From contig CAWIGP010000002.1 of assembly GCA_963835735.1 (NCBI GenBank), forward strand, positions 496,001-560,000: a stretch of DNA of 64,000 bases. Direction: 5' to 3'. The DNA is from DASQMT01 sp963835735 (GTDB taxonomy: Bacteria; Actinomycetota; Thermoleophilia; Solirubrobacterales; Solirubrobacteraceae). The notes under the pieces were generated by a model. The model saw nothing but the letters and a program-made list of their open reading frames with translations. It did not search any database and had not been told where the DNA came from. The position numbers and the translations under genes were made by a program. Below are positions 6,868-16,129 of this stretch, piece after piece (the stretch's first letter is position 1; each line of letters starts with the position of its first letter).

Positions 6868-7875
6868 TCATCGCGCCCCCCTCAGTCGATACGAGGCGAA
6901 CGCGACGGCGGCGATGATGATGACGCCCTGCACGGTGTCCTCCAGCGCGCCGGAGACGCCCCGGAGGTTGAGCAGGGTGAACAGCGCTTCCAGCGTGAGC
7001 GCGCCGGCCATGGCGGCGAGCACGGTCCCGCGGCCCCCGCCGAGGGCGACCCCGCCGAGGACGACCGCGGTGATCGCCTCGAACTCCATCCCCTGCCCGA
7101 CCTGCGCGGACACGCCGGCGAACCCGCCGAGCAGGATCCCCGCGACCGCGGCCGACAGCCCGGACAGGATGAACGCGACCGTGCGCATGTCCTTCACACG
7201 GACGCCCGACATCCGGGCCGTGTGCTCGTTGTCGCCCACCGCCAGCAGGCGACGGCCCCAGCCGGCGCGCATCAGCACGATCGCGCCCGCGCCGAGGACG
7301 AGCATGATGATCACCGAGTACGGGAGCTGGTCGAGCACCGGGAAGTCGTCGATGCCGAGCCGGCCGATCTCACGGAAGTTGTCGGCCAGCGCGCCACGCG
7401 GCGCGCCGCCGGTCCACCAGAACACCGCCCCCGAGAGGATCAGCAGCATGCCCAGCGTGGTGATGAACGAGGGCACCCGCAAGCGTGTCGTGATGAGCCC
7501 GTTGACCAGCCCCACCGCGAAGCCGATCGCCAGCAGCAGCGCGATCACCCACCACGTCCGGCCGGGGTCGCCGTCGATCAGCCGCGCGGCGACGACCACG
7601 ACGACGGTCACGATCGAACCGACCGACAGGTCGAACTCGCCCGACACGATCACGAAGTACTGGCCCGCCGCGAGGATCACCAGCGGCGCCGCCCGCTTGA
7701 GGAACGCCAGGAAGACCGGCGGCTCGACGAAGTTGGGGTTCTCGATCGTGATCAGGACCAGCAGCACGATCAGGACGACGAAGATCGGCGCGGTGCCGAT
7801 CAGCGCCTTGCGCAGCCGCTCGGCGCGGCTGCTCGCCGGGGCCTCGAAGCGATCGGAAGCGGTCGCGGTGCTCAT
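6868..7875 (-). CDS. Sugar ABC transporter permease 2
   Basis: 335 residues of the BPD_transp_2 (RbsC/XylH-like) family, with about ten hydrophobic segments beginning at FVVLIVLLVLITIE. Family marks include GEFDLSVGSIV, GLVNGLITTRLRVPSFI and AVVLGGVALGGGRGTV. The ATG at 7875 overlaps the stop of permease 1 by 4 bp (ATGA); the long upstream frame is read-through of that gene. With permease 1 it likely forms a heterodimeric channel, as in the two-permease galactofuranose (YtfT/YjfF) systems. Confidence 0.9.
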   Translation of the reverse strand: MSTATASDRFEAPASSRAERLRKALIGTAPIFVVLIVLLVLITIENPNFVEPPVFLAFLKRAAPLVILAAGQYFVIVSGEFDLSVGSIVTVVVVVAARLIDGDPGRTWWVIALLLAIGFAVGLVNGLITTRLRVPSFITTLGMLLILSGAVFWWTGGAPRGALADNFREIGRLGIDDFPVLDQLPYSVIIMLVLGAGAIVLMRAGWGRRLLAVGDNEHTARMSGVRVKDMRTVAFILSGLSAAVAGILLGGFAGVSAQVGQGMEFEAITAVVLGGVALGGGRGTVLAAMAGALTLEALFTLLNLRGVSGALEDTVQGVIIIAAVAFASYRLRGAR

Positions 7876-8903
7876 ATCGTGCGCGCTCCCGTGCCGGTCC
7901 GCCGCGCGTAGACCGCGACGGCGGCGATGATGATGAAGCCGCGCACGACGTCCTTGAGGAAGGCGTTGACCTCCAGCTGGTTGAACGTGTTGTCGAGCAC
8001 GGCGAGGATGAAGACGCCGCCGATCGTGCCGAGCACGCCGCCGCGGCCGCCGGCCAGCGCGGTGCCGCCGAGCACGACCGCGGCGATCGACTCGAGGTCG
8101 TAGCCGCCGTCCTGGCCGACCGTCGGCGTGCCGGAGCCGAGCCGGCTGGCCAGGAACAGGCCGGTGAGCACGGCGCAGATCGAGCACACCACGTGGGCGG
8201 CGATGATCGTGCGGTGGGTGCGCACGCCGGACAGGCGCGAGACCTCCTCGTCGCCGCCGACCGCGTAGAGGCGGAAGCCGAAGCGCGTGTAGCGCAGCAG
8301 CATGTAGATGATCGCCACGACGGCGACCAAAAGGACCACCGACAGGGGGATGGCGCCGAAGCGGCGGTAGCCGAGCTCCTCGAACGTTTCGGGGATCGCG
8401 CCCGCCGGACCGTCGTAGCGGTTGTCCATGTACCCCTTGATGATCAGCCCGGTGCCGAGCGTCGCGATGAACGCGTTGACGCGCAGCTTGGTGATGATCA
8501 GCCCGTTGCCGAGCCCGACGATCAGGCCGAGCAGGACCACGGCGAGGATCGCGGGCACGATGTTGCCCGTCTGGCCGTCCATCGTCTCGGCCGCGAGCAG
8601 CGAGCTGAGGCTGATCACGTAGGAGACGGACAGGTCCAGCGAGCCGGCGAGGATCACGACGGTCTGGCCGGCGGACACGATGCCCAGCGCGACCGAGCGC
8701 TGGAGCATGCCGACGATGTTGTCGACGGTGACGAACGTGCCGCCGTCGATCGTCACGACGATCCACGCGATCACGAAGACGCCGATCAGCGCGCCATAGA
8801 CCGGCGTCGCCGGCGAGTTGGCGATCGCCGTGCGCGTGTTGGCCCACAGCGAGGCGCGGCGGCGCTGCGCGGGCGGGGCGGCCGGCGTCTCCTGGACGCT
8901 CAC
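7872..8903 (-). CDS. Sugar ABC transporter permease 1
   Basis: 343 residues, same family as permease 2, with GSLDLSVSYVISLSSLLAAE, GLGNGLIITKLRVNAFIATL and AVVLGGTALAGGRGGVLGT. A short cytoplasmic N-terminus (about 35 residues, Arg-rich) precedes the first membrane segment (TPVYGALIGVFVIAWIVVTI). It overlaps the ATPase gene by 4 bp and permease 2 by 4 bp, so the genes are translationally coupled. Confidence 0.9.
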   Translation of the reverse strand: MSVQETPAAPPAQRRRASLWANTRTAIANSPATPVYGALIGVFVIAWIVVTIDGGTFVTVDNIVGMLQRSVALGIVSAGQTVVILAGSLDLSVSYVISLSSLLAAETMDGQTGNIVPAILAVVLLGLIVGLGNGLIITKLRVNAFIATLGTGLIIKGYMDNRYDGPAGAIPETFEELGYRRFGAIPLSVVLLVAVVAIIYMLLRYTRFGFRLYAVGGDEEVSRLSGVRTHRTIIAAHVVCSICAVLTGLFLASRLGSGTPTVGQDGGYDLESIAAVVLGGTALAGGRGGVLGTIGGVFILAVLDNTFNQLEVNAFLKDVVRGFIIIAAVAVYARRTGTGARTI

Positions 8904-10390
8904 GCCGCGACCTCCTCGTCCGCGGCCGCCAGGTGCATGATGTCGGTCTCGGCCGCGCCGGCCGGCAGCTCGCCGGCGAGCCGCCCGCCGCGCATCACGA
9001 GGATGCGGTCGGCGAGGCCGATCAGCTCGGGCATCTCGGACGAGATCATCAGGATCGCCACGCCGTCACGCGCGAGCCCGCGCATCAGGTCGTGGATGCC
9101 GGCCTTGGCGCCGACGTCGACGCCGCGCGTCGGCTCGTCGAAGATCAGCACGCCGGGCTGCACGGCCAGCCACTTGGCCAGCACGACCTTCTGCTGGTTG
9201 CCGCCCGACAGGAAGCGCGCCTCCTGCTCGAGCGAGCGGGCGCGCAGCTCGACCGAGCGCGCCAGATCCTGCACGCTGACCGTGTTCGGCAGCCTGCGCC
9301 GCTGCCTGCCGCCGAGCGAGCGCAGCGCGAGCAGAGTGTTGTCGCGGATCGGCTGCGCAAGCGCGAGGCCCTCGAGCTTGCGGTCCTCGGTGATGAAGCC
9401 CATGCCGGCGTTGATGCCGCCGCGCGGGCCGCGGCCGACCCGCTTGCCGTCGACCTCGACCGTGCCCGACTGCGTCGGGTCGGCGCCGAACAGCGCGCGG
9501 GCCAGCTCCGTGCGGCCCGAGCCCTGCAGGCCGGCGAGCCCGACGATCTCGCCGGCGCGCACCTCGAGGTCGATCCCCTTCAGCACAGGGGTCGTCACGC
9601 CGACCGCCTTCAGCCGAACGTCGCCGAGCTCCTCGGCGGTGCCGCGCGGCGGGAAGTAGCCGTCGAGCTCGCGCCCGACCATCAGCGAGATCAGCTTGCC
9701 GGTGTCGACCTCGGCGACCGGCAGCGTCGCGACGTGCTCGCCGTCCTTCAGCACGGTGATGCGATCGCAGATCGCGAAGATCTCGCGCAGCCGGTGGGAG
9801 ATGTAGAGCATCCCCAGGCCGCGCTCCCGCAGCCGTCGCAGCAGCGTGAACAGCACCTCGACCTCGTGCTCGGCCAGCGCGGCCGTCGGCTCGTCGAGCA
9901 CGAGCAGGCGGGCGTCGAGCGAGAGCGCCTTGACGATCTCGACGACCTGCTGCTGCGCGGTCGACAGGTTGCGCACGAGCGTGCGCGGGCCGAACGAGAC
10001 CTCGCCGACCTCGTGCAGCAGCTCGTCGGTGCGGCGCTCCATCGCCCTGATGTCGACAAGCCCGCGGCGGGTCGGCTCCCGGTTGACGAAGACGTTCTCC
10101 GCGACCGTGCGGTCGGGCAGCAGGTTGAACTCCTGATAGATGATCGCCACACCGGCGGCCTGCGCCTGCACGGGGTGCGAGAAGCTCACCGGCCGGCCGT
10201 CGATCAGCACCTCGCCGCCGTCCTGGTGGTGCACGCCGGCCAGCACCTTCATCAGCGTCGACTTGCCGGCGCCGTTCTCCCCCACGACCGCGTGGATCTC
10301 CCCGGCCTCGCAGTCGATCGACACGCCGTGGAGCACCTCGACGCCGAGGAAGCTCTTGCGGATGTCGCGCATCTCGAGCAGCGGCGCCAT
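8900..10390 (-). CDS. Sugar ABC transporter ATP-binding protein (duplicated NBD)
   Basis: 496 residues with two fused nucleotide-binding domains, as in RbsA/XylG/MglA. Domain 1 has Walker A GENGAGKST, a modified signature LSTAQQQ and Walker B LLVLDEPTAAL. Domain 2 has a degenerate Walker A (GLQGSGRTE), signature LSGGNQQ and Walker B VLIFDEPTRGVD. That asymmetry is normal for the family. The start (ATG at 10390) overlaps the stop of the Gfo/Idh gene as TGATG, fixing the boundary within a much longer open frame. It powers import through the two permeases. Confidence 0.92.
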   Translation of the reverse strand: MAPLLEMRDIRKSFLGVEVLHGVSIDCEAGEIHAVVGENGAGKSTLMKVLAGVHHQDGGEVLIDGRPVSFSHPVQAQAAGVAIIYQEFNLLPDRTVAENVFVNREPTRRGLVDIRAMERRTDELLHEVGEVSFGPRTLVRNLSTAQQQVVEIVKALSLDARLLVLDEPTAALAEHEVEVLFTLLRRLRERGLGMLYISHRLREIFAICDRITVLKDGEHVATLPVAEVDTGKLISLMVGRELDGYFPPRGTAEELGDVRLKAVGVTTPVLKGIDLEVRAGEIVGLAGLQGSGRTELARALFGADPTQSGTVEVDGKRVGRGPRGGINAGMGFITEDRKLEGLALAQPIRDNTLLALRSLGGRQRRRLPNTVSVQDLARSVELRARSLEQEARFLSGGNQQKVVLAKWLAVQPGVLIFDEPTRGVDVGAKAGIHDLMRGLARDGVAILMISSEMPELIGLADRILVMRGGRLAGELPAGAAETDIMHLAAADEEVAA

Positions 10391-11643
10391 CAGACGTCCA
10401 CCCAGCCGCCGGACGCCGCGGAGGCGAGCACCGCGTCGATGAGATGGGCGCTGCGCGCGCCGTCGGCGAACATCGGCAGGCCGTCGGGCGCCTCGCCGTC
10501 GATGGCCGAGTAGCTGTCGGCGACGAACAGGTCGAAGCAGTCCAGATAGCCCTGCGGATGGCCGGCCGGCACGATCGCGAGCCGCGACGCGTCGGCGCCG
10601 AGCGTCGTCGGGTCGCGCCACACGGTCTCGGTGCCCTCGCGGCGTCCGAGCCAGAGCGTCTCCGGCCGCTCCTCCTCGAACCGCACGCTGGCCTCGGCGC
10701 ACGCGATCTCGACGTGCAGGTGGTTCTTGCGGCCGGGCGAGACCTGGCTGACGATCAGAGTGCCGTTCACGCCCTGCGCGGTGCGGAACAGCGCGGTCAC
10801 CGCGTCCTCCGTGGTCACCTTGCGGCGCGTGCCGCCGTTGCCGCCGGCCGCCTCGAACGCGTGCGCGCCGGCGTGGATGGCGCGCTCGGCGAAGACGGTG
10901 GACGTCTGCGCGCAGATCGCGCGGATGCGGTCGCCGGTGATGAACTCGACGAGGTCGCACCAGTGCGAGCCGATGTCGGCGAACGCCCGGGAAGGGCCGC
11001 CGAGCGCGGCATCGACGCGCCAGTTGTCGTCCTCGGCGGAAGCGAGCCAGTCCTGCAGGTAGCCGCCGTGGATCAGGTGGACGGGCCCGAGGTCGCCCGC
11101 GGCGACGCGGGCGCGAGCCTCGCGCACGACCGGGTTGAAGCGGTAGACGAACGGCACGGTGGCGACGCGGCCGGCAGCGGCCGCGGCGTCGATCAGACGC
11201 TCGGCCTGCGCGCTGTCGACGGCCAGCGGCTTCTCGCAGATCACGTGCTTGCCGTGCTCGAGCGCGAGCGTGGCGAGCTCGGCGTGCAGGTGGTTCGGCG
11301 TGCAGATGTGGAGGACGTCGATGTCCTCGGCGGTCGCCAGCTCCTGTGCCGACGCGTACGCGCGCTCGGCGCCGAGGCTCGCGGCAGCCTCGCGGGAGCG
11401 CTCCGGCGAGGAGCTGGCCACGCCGGCCAGGGCGGCGCCGGCCAGGCGGGCCGAGCGCGCGTGGACGGCGCCGATGAACCCGGCGCCCGCGATACCTGCG
11501 CGCAGCCGTGGACCGGCCCCCGCGTTCTGCGCCGCGCTTGCTTTCGCGGCGAACTCGCGCGTAGGATCGCTCAAAGGACCTGATTCCGGCGACGGCGTCG
11601 CGTTCTCGTCGTCGCGCGTGGCGACGTGCTCCCTCTCCTCCAT
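10390..11643 (-). CDS. Gfo/Idh/MocA-family NAD(P)-dependent oxidoreductase
   Basis: 417 residues. A polar 50-residue extension precedes the Rossmann start LRAGIAGAGFIGAVHARS. The family signature ICEKPLAVD follows near residue 145, then GGYLQDWL, SHWCDLVEFITG and the C-terminal beta-sheet region. These enzymes oxidise sugars, inositols or amino sugars at a hydroxyl group. As first gene of the operon, divergent from the ROK regulator, it is likely the first catabolic step for the imported sugar. The N-terminal extension is unusual and no ribosome binding site precedes the ATG, so the true start may be further in. Confidence 0.85.
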   Translation of the reverse strand: MEEREHVATRDDENATPSPESGPLSDPTREFAAKASAAQNAGAGPRLRAGIAGAGFIGAVHARSARLAGAALAGVASSSPERSREAAASLGAERAYASAQELATAEDIDVLHICTPNHLHAELATLALEHGKHVICEKPLAVDSAQAERLIDAAAAAGRVATVPFVYRFNPVVREARARVAAGDLGPVHLIHGGYLQDWLASAEDDNWRVDAALGGPSRAFADIGSHWCDLVEFITGDRIRAICAQTSTVFAERAIHAGAHAFEAAGGNGGTRRKVTTEDAVTALFRTAQGVNGTLIVSQVSPGRKNHLHVEIACAEASVRFEEERPETLWLGRREGTETVWRDPTTLGADASRLAIVPAGHPQGYLDCFDLFVADSYSAIDGEAPDGLPMFADGARSAHLIDAVLASAASGGWVDV

Positions 11644-11665
11644 CGCGCCGAGACGGTATCGGGGG

Positions 11666-11689
11666 CTTTTGTATTCTGTCAAGCAAAAG
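11666..11689. promoter_or_regulatory. Candidate ROK operator 1
   Basis: CTTTTG and CAAAAG form an inverted repeat separated by 12 bp in an AT-richer island between the divergent Gfo/Idh and ROK genes. ROK repressors of the NagC/XylR type bind AT-flanked inverted repeats, so this is a plausible site. Confidence 0.5.
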
Positions 11690-11741
11690 ACTGCCGGGGT
11701 TCGGTCTGAACCGCCCTGAACGGAATTAGATTTGAACGAAA

Positions 11742-11766
11742 ACTTTTGTCCGCGCCTGACTAAAGT
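11742..11766. promoter_or_regulatory. Candidate ROK operator 2
   Basis: ACTTT and AAAGT form an inverted repeat with a 15-bp spacer. The left half (ACTTTTG) repeats the left half of the site at 11666. It ends 18 bp before the ROK start, so it could also serve autoregulation. Confidence 0.45.
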
Positions 11767-11784
11767 CGATACGGTGGCGAACGC

Positions 11785-12975
11785 ATGACCGCCGAGCCGA
11801 CCATCACCAGCAACTCGCCTGGCGCCGGTGCGCTGCTGCGCCTGATCCGCGACGGACAGGCGAGCACGCGCGCCGAGCTCGTCGCGCTGACCGGCCTCGC
11901 GCGCTCGACGGTGGCCCAGCGGATGGACGCGCTGCTGTCGCAGCGGCTCGTCGTCCCCGCGGGCGGAAGCGTGTCCACGGGCGGCCGGCCGCCGCAGATG
12001 TTCGCGTTCAACCGCGACGCCGGACTCGTGCTGTCGGCGGACCTCGGGGCGACCCATTCGCGGCTCGCGGTCACCGACCTCGGCGGCGAGGTGCTCGTAG
12101 AGGGCGCCGAGGAGATCGCGATCGCCGAGGGCCCCGAGGCTGTGCTCTCGTGGCTGGAGAAGACTTTCGACGAGCTGCTGTCGCGGGTCGGGCGAACACA
12201 CTCCGACGTACGCGGGATCGGCGTCGGTGTGCCGGGGCCGGTCGAGTTCGCGACCGGCACCCCGGTGGCGCCGCCGATCATGCCCGGCTGGGACGGGTAC
12301 CGCGTGAGCGACCGGCTGGCCGACTACTTCGGCGCGCCGACGCTCGTCGACAACGACGTGAACATCATGGCGCTGGGCGAGCACTGGAAGGCCTGGCGCG
12401 CGTACGACCACCTGCTGTTCGTCAAGGTCGCGACCGGCATCGGCTGCGGGATCATCACCGACGGCCGGATCCACCGCGGCGCGCAGGGCGCGGCCGGCGA
12501 CATCGGCCACATCCACGTGCCCGGCAACGAGGAGATCTGCCGCTGCGGCAACCGCGGCTGCCTCGAGGCGGTCGCCGGCGGCGGCGCGATGGCGGCCGCG
12601 CTGCGCGCGCAGGGGATCGAGGCGGAGAACTCGCGCGACGTCGTGCGCCACGTGCGCGACGGTCGGCCCGAGGCGATGCAGCTCGTGCGCCAGGCCGGGC
12701 GTGAGCTCGGCGAGGTGCTCGCCGCGTCCGTGAACTTCTTCAACCCCGGCGTGATCGTGATCGGCGGGGACATCGCCCACGCGGACGAGCACCTGCTCGC
12801 CGGCGTGCGCGAGGTCGTCTACCAGCGCGCTGTCCCGCTGGGCACCCGCTCGCTGCGGATCGTGCGCTCCGCGCTGGACGATCGCGCCGGCGTGATCGGC
12901 GCCGCGGTCATGGTGATCGAGCACGTGCTCGCGCCGGACGTCGTCGACCGTATGCTCGCCAACGCGTCGAGCTGA
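11785..12975 (+). CDS. ROK-family transcriptional repressor
   Basis: 396 residues. The N-terminal winged helix (about 15-75) reads LLRLIRDGQASTRAELVALT and LARSTVAQRMDALL. The ROK sugar-kinase-like domain follows: LSADLGATHSRLAVTDLGG, GIGVGVPGPVEFATG, and the zinc/ROK motif CRCGNRGCLEAVAGGG near 250-265 with its Cys and His residues. It is divergent from the six-gene sugar operon and most likely represses it until the sugar or its phosphate binds. The operators proposed at 11666 and 11742 lie in the shared promoter region. Confidence 0.9.
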   Translation: MTAEPTITSNSPGAGALLRLIRDGQASTRAELVALTGLARSTVAQRMDALLSQRLVVPAGGSVSTGGRPPQMFAFNRDAGLVLSADLGATHSRLAVTDLGGEVLVEGAEEIAIAEGPEAVLSWLEKTFDELLSRVGRTHSDVRGIGVGVPGPVEFATGTPVAPPIMPGWDGYRVSDRLADYFGAPTLVDNDVNIMALGEHWKAWRAYDHLLFVKVATGIGCGIITDGRIHRGAQGAAGDIGHIHVPGNEEICRCGNRGCLEAVAGGGAMAAALRAQGIEAENSRDVVRHVRDGRPEAMQLVRQAGRELGEVLAASVNFFNPGVIVIGGDIAHADEHLLAGVREVVYQRAVPLGTRSLRIVRSALDDRAGVIGAAVMVIEHVLAPDVVDRMLANASS

Positions 12976-13003
12976 CGCACCCCGCGCCCGGGTCGTGGCC
13001 TTG

Positions 13004-13276
13004 TCAGGGCAGGGGCGGGTCCTCGTCGAGGCCGAGCATGGCGCGGGCCTCATCCTCCATGCCCGCCGGCACGTTGGCGCGCACCTCGATCGGACCGTGC
13101 CGCTCGTTCCAGCTCATCTCCGCGTCGCGTAGCCACGCCGGCGGATCGGCGTGCACCCAGTCCGGAGAAGTGCCGCCGCGGACCTGCTCCCACGTCCACT
13201 CGCGCACCAGCGCAGGCCCAGCGGACTGGGAGAACACGGCGCGCAGCGCGATCTCGTCGGGTGGCGGACGCATCAT
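13004..13276 (-). CDS. Hypothetical small protein
   Basis: About 90 residues from the ATG at 13276 (an ATG at 13273 is equally possible). It is polar with several Trp residues (REWTWEQVRGG, DPPAWLRDAEMSWNERHG) and an acidic C-terminus. The composition is protein-like and unlike the Arg-rich shadow frames nearby. It has no signal peptide or membrane helix. It lies 31 bp 3' of the DUF488 gene on the same strand and may be co-transcribed. I do not recognise the family. Confidence 0.55.
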   Translation of the reverse strand: MMRPPPDEIALRAVFSQSAGPALVREWTWEQVRGGTSPDWVHADPPAWLRDAEMSWNERHGPIEVRANVPAGMEDEARAMLGLDEDPPLP

Positions 13277-13307
13277 CAGACAGCCTGCCACCGGCCTGAG
13301 CGCGCGA

Positions 13308-13676
13308 TCACGCGCGCTCTTCGAGCACCTGCGCCAGGACCGCCGCCTGGCTGATCTCGACCGACTTCGTCGCGGTGAGCAATGTCAGGGTCCCGGCGCG
13401 GGCGCGCTCGACCAGCTTCTCGAGCGCAGCGGCGGGCACGGGTTCCTCGAGTTCGGCGCGGTAGCGTGCGACGAACTCCTCGAAACGGTCCGGATCATGG
13501 CCATACCAGGTGCGTAGCTCGCGCGACGGCGCGACGTCCTTGCACCACGAGTCAAGCGAGACCGAGGCCTTCGCCAGGCCCCGCGGCCAGAGCCGGTCGA
13601 CCAAGATGCGCACACCATCCTCGGCTTTGGGCTGGTCGTACACGCGCCCGATGCGCACTGAGAACGAGGCGCTCAT
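13308..13676 (-). CDS. DUF488 family protein (YeaO-like)
   Basis: 122 residues of the DUF488 family: RIGRVYDQPKAEDGVRILVD, LWPRGLAKASVSLDSWCKDV, APSRELRTWYGHDPDRFEEF and a C-terminal LTLLTATKSVEISQAAVL. Length and block order match the YeaO-type members. The biochemical role is not established. Confidence 0.85.
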   Translation of the reverse strand: MSASFSVRIGRVYDQPKAEDGVRILVDRLWPRGLAKASVSLDSWCKDVAPSRELRTWYGHDPDRFEEFVARYRAELEEPVPAAALEKLVERARAGTLTLLTATKSVEISQAAVLAQVLEERA

Positions 13677-13785
13677 CCAACTATGGTCGCAGCCAAGCCG
13701 TCAGGCTCGAGAGGCCGCGTGCGCCACACGCCGCGCGATCGACGCGCTGTTACACCACGTCCCGGGACTCGACTTACCCCGACGC

Positions 13786-14959
13786 CTAGGGACCCAGCCC
13801 TACTGCCCCCCGCACCGCGCCGCGCACGGCCTCGGCGGCCTCCTCGTACGTCATCCCCGACCCGCGCAGCAGGTCGACGGCCGTCGACCGGACCTGGCCC
13901 ACGATCACCGAGACCGAGAGGTTGCCGGTGCGCTCGAGCACGAGCGTCGCCTGCCCCGCCGCGCGCACCGCGGGAACGCGGACGGCGTCGGCGCGGCCCG
14001 GGTCGTCGATTGCGGAATCCAGCCCGCGGACGGCCTCGGCCAGCGAGCGCAGCGCGATCGCGACCTCCGGCGGGACGTTCTCGTCCAGGTCGATCGCCCG
14101 CCGCGCGCCGCGCGCCAGCACCCGCACGTTGCGTACCGCCAGGTCGATCTGTGCGGCCGCCTCCGCGTAGACGTCGACCGTGCCGAGCGTGCGCCGGCGC
14201 GGCGGCGCGAGCCGCGCGGTCTCGCGGCCGACGGTGAGCGCCTCGTCGAGGTCGCGGGCGAGCTCGTCGATCCCCCGGCCGCGCTCGAGCGCCGCCTGCA
14301 CCGCCGCGGGATCGCGGCGCTCGAGCGCGCCTGCGATGTCGTCGAGCACGCCCGCCAGCTCGGCCAGCACCGGCGCAGCGGCCTCGCGCACCATCCGCAG
14401 CGGGTTCGCGGGCAGCACCAGCGCGCTGACCGCGATTGCGATGCCGCCGCCGAGCAGCGCGTCGACCGCACGGGCGAACGACACGCCGCCGTCGGGCGGC
14501 TGCAAGCGTCGCGACGAGCGCCGCCGACACCGCCGCCTGCTGCGCGAACAGCTGTCCTGAGCCGAGCAGCAGCGCGGCCGACATCGAGAGCGAGACGACG
14601 AGCGCGAGCTGCCACCAGCCGGTCCCGAGCTCGATCACCAGCAGGTCCGCGACCGCGATCCCGAGCGTCACCCCGAGCACGATCTCGACCGCGCGCCGGC
14701 CGCGCTGGCCCTGTGTCAGCCCGAGCGTGACCATCGCCGAGACGGGAGCGAAGAACGGCTGGTCGTGACCGACGATCTCGGTCGCGACGACCCACGCGAG
14801 CGTCGCCGCCAGCGTCGCCTGCAGGATCACCCGCGTCGCGTCGCGCAGGCGCACGGCGCGCGTGCGCGCGGACATTCGCGAGCGCTCTGCCGCCTCCTCG
14901 ATCAGGGGCTGGGCCCGCTCGGTCAGCGTCCGGGCGCGCTCGGCGGGCGGGTCGTCCAT
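13786..14959 (-). pseudogene. FUSC-family membrane protein, split by one frameshift
   Basis: Two overlapping frames make one protein. From 14959 to about 14505 the frame encodes an aromatic-acid-exporter-like N-terminal half with four hydrophobic segments (ATLAATLAWVVATEIVG, VEIVLGVTLGIAVADLLV, WWQLALVVSLSMSAALLL). From about 14505 to 13786 another frame continues with LQPPDGGVSFARAVDALLGG and a helical cytoplasmic domain ending VRGAVRGAVGLGP. The join near 14500-14508 needs one base of correction and both halves keep family features, so a sequencing error is as likely as inactivation. FUSC proteins are thought to export aromatic or other organic acids. Confidence 0.75.
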
Positions 14960-15020
14960 CGCGGGCCCGATGGTCGCACGGTACGGGCCCCGCTACGTGC
15001 GCGCGCGGCCGGATGTGTGA

Positions 15021-15788
15021 CTAGGCGGGCTTCGTGGCGCGGATGATCGCCGAGCCGGCGTGCTCGTGCACGCGGTGGGTCTCGCGGATCTCGAGGTCGA
15101 CGAAACCCGCGTCGGCCAAGGCGTGCTCGAACTGGCCGCGCGTGAGGGCGCCGGCGATGCAGCCCGTCCACTGCTGCATGTCGGCGCGCGTCGCGGCGTC
15201 CATGTCCTCGTCGGCGATGACGTCGCTGACCGCGAAGCGCCCGCCCGGGCGCAACACGCGCGCGGCCTCTCGGATCACCTGGCCCTTGTCGGCTGACAGG
15301 TTGATGACGCAGTTGGAGATGACCACGTCTACGCTCTCGTCGGCCAGCGGCATGTCCTCGATGTAGCCCTTGACGAACTCGACGTTCTCGACTCCCGCAG
15401 CGGCGGCGTTGGCGCGCGCGAGCGCGAGCATCTCGTCGGTCATGTCCAGCCCGATGGCGCGCCCGCCCGGGCCGACGCGGCGGGCGGAGATCAGCACGTC
15501 CGCACCTGCGCCGGAGCCGAGGTCGAGCACCGTCTCGCCCTTGTGCAGGTCGGCGACCGCCGTCGGCACGCCGCAGCCCAGCGACGCCTCGACCGCCACG
15601 CCGGCGGCCTCCTCGCCGTACAGCTCAGCCCCGAACTGGGCGTCGGCGTCGCCGCAGCCGTCCGGCCCGCAGCAGCCGGCCTCGGACTCGCTGAGGCGCG
15701 CCTGCTCGAAGTCGCCGCGGGCGGCGTGCTCGGCGGCCCCGGCGTAACGCCGGCGCACCGCCTCGCGGATGTTCACATCGACAGCCAT
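15021..15788 (-). CDS. arsM: Arsenite S-adenosylmethionine methyltransferase
   Basis: 255 residues. The SAM-binding motif is VLDLGSGAGADVL (about 88-99), with IGLDMTDEML downstream. Conserved cysteines of ArsM enzymes are present: Cys72 in SLGCGVPTA, Cys160 in ISNCVINLSADK and Cys210 in QWTGCIAGAL. An extra N-terminal Cys pair (CCGPDGC, 39-45) matches actinobacterial members. The enzyme methylates As(III), giving less toxic or volatile species. Its start overlaps the end of arsR by 16 bp, so the two are co-transcribed from the divergent promoter at about 16130. Confidence 0.9.
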   Translation of the reverse strand: MAVDVNIREAVRRRYAGAAEHAARGDFEQARLSESEAGCCGPDGCGDADAQFGAELYGEEAAGVAVEASLGCGVPTAVADLHKGETVLDLGSGAGADVLISARRVGPGGRAIGLDMTDEMLALARANAAAAGVENVEFVKGYIEDMPLADESVDVVISNCVINLSADKGQVIREAARVLRPGGRFAVSDVIADEDMDAATRADMQQWTGCIAGALTRGQFEHALADAGFVDLEIRETHRVHEHAGSAIIRATKPA

Positions 15789-16129
15789 CTGCTCAATTCC
15801 TCCAGCGCCGCGGGGCGCACGTAGTAGTAGGCCCACAGTCCGCGCCGCTCGGAGTCCACGATCCCGGCGTCGCGCAGCACCTTCAGGTGGTGGGAGACGG
15901 TCGGCTGGGAGAGGTCGAACAGCGGCACGAGCTCGCACACGCAGACCTTGCCGGCGTGTTTGCGCAGCACGTCGACCAGCTGGATGCGGATCGGGTCGCC
16001 GAGCGCCTTTGCCACGATCCCCATGCGCTCGGCGTGATCGCGCTCGACGTCCGGGTACACGACCGGCTCGCAGCATGGCGCGCCGTTGGGTCGCTTGGTC
16101 TTGGGAGCCAGCTCCAGATCGACCGTCAT
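15773..16129 (-). CDS. arsR: ArsR-family metalloid-responsive repressor
   Basis: 118 residues from the ATG at 16129; longer upstream frames cross the operator. The winged helix includes KALGDPIRIQLVDVL, then KVCVCELVPLF with Cys63 and Cys65 in the position of the As(III)-binding ELCVCDL motif, and SQPTVSHHLKVLRDAG as recognition helix. An extra pair, Cys19-Cys20, is near the N-terminus. It should repress arsM-arsR and the divergent arsC operon until arsenite binds. Confidence 0.9.
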   Translation of the reverse strand: MTVDLELAPKTKRPNGAPCCEPVVYPDVERDHAERMGIVAKALGDPIRIQLVDVLRKHAGKVCVCELVPLFDLSQPTVSHHLKVLRDAGIVDSERRGLWAYYYVRPAALEELSRWLSM

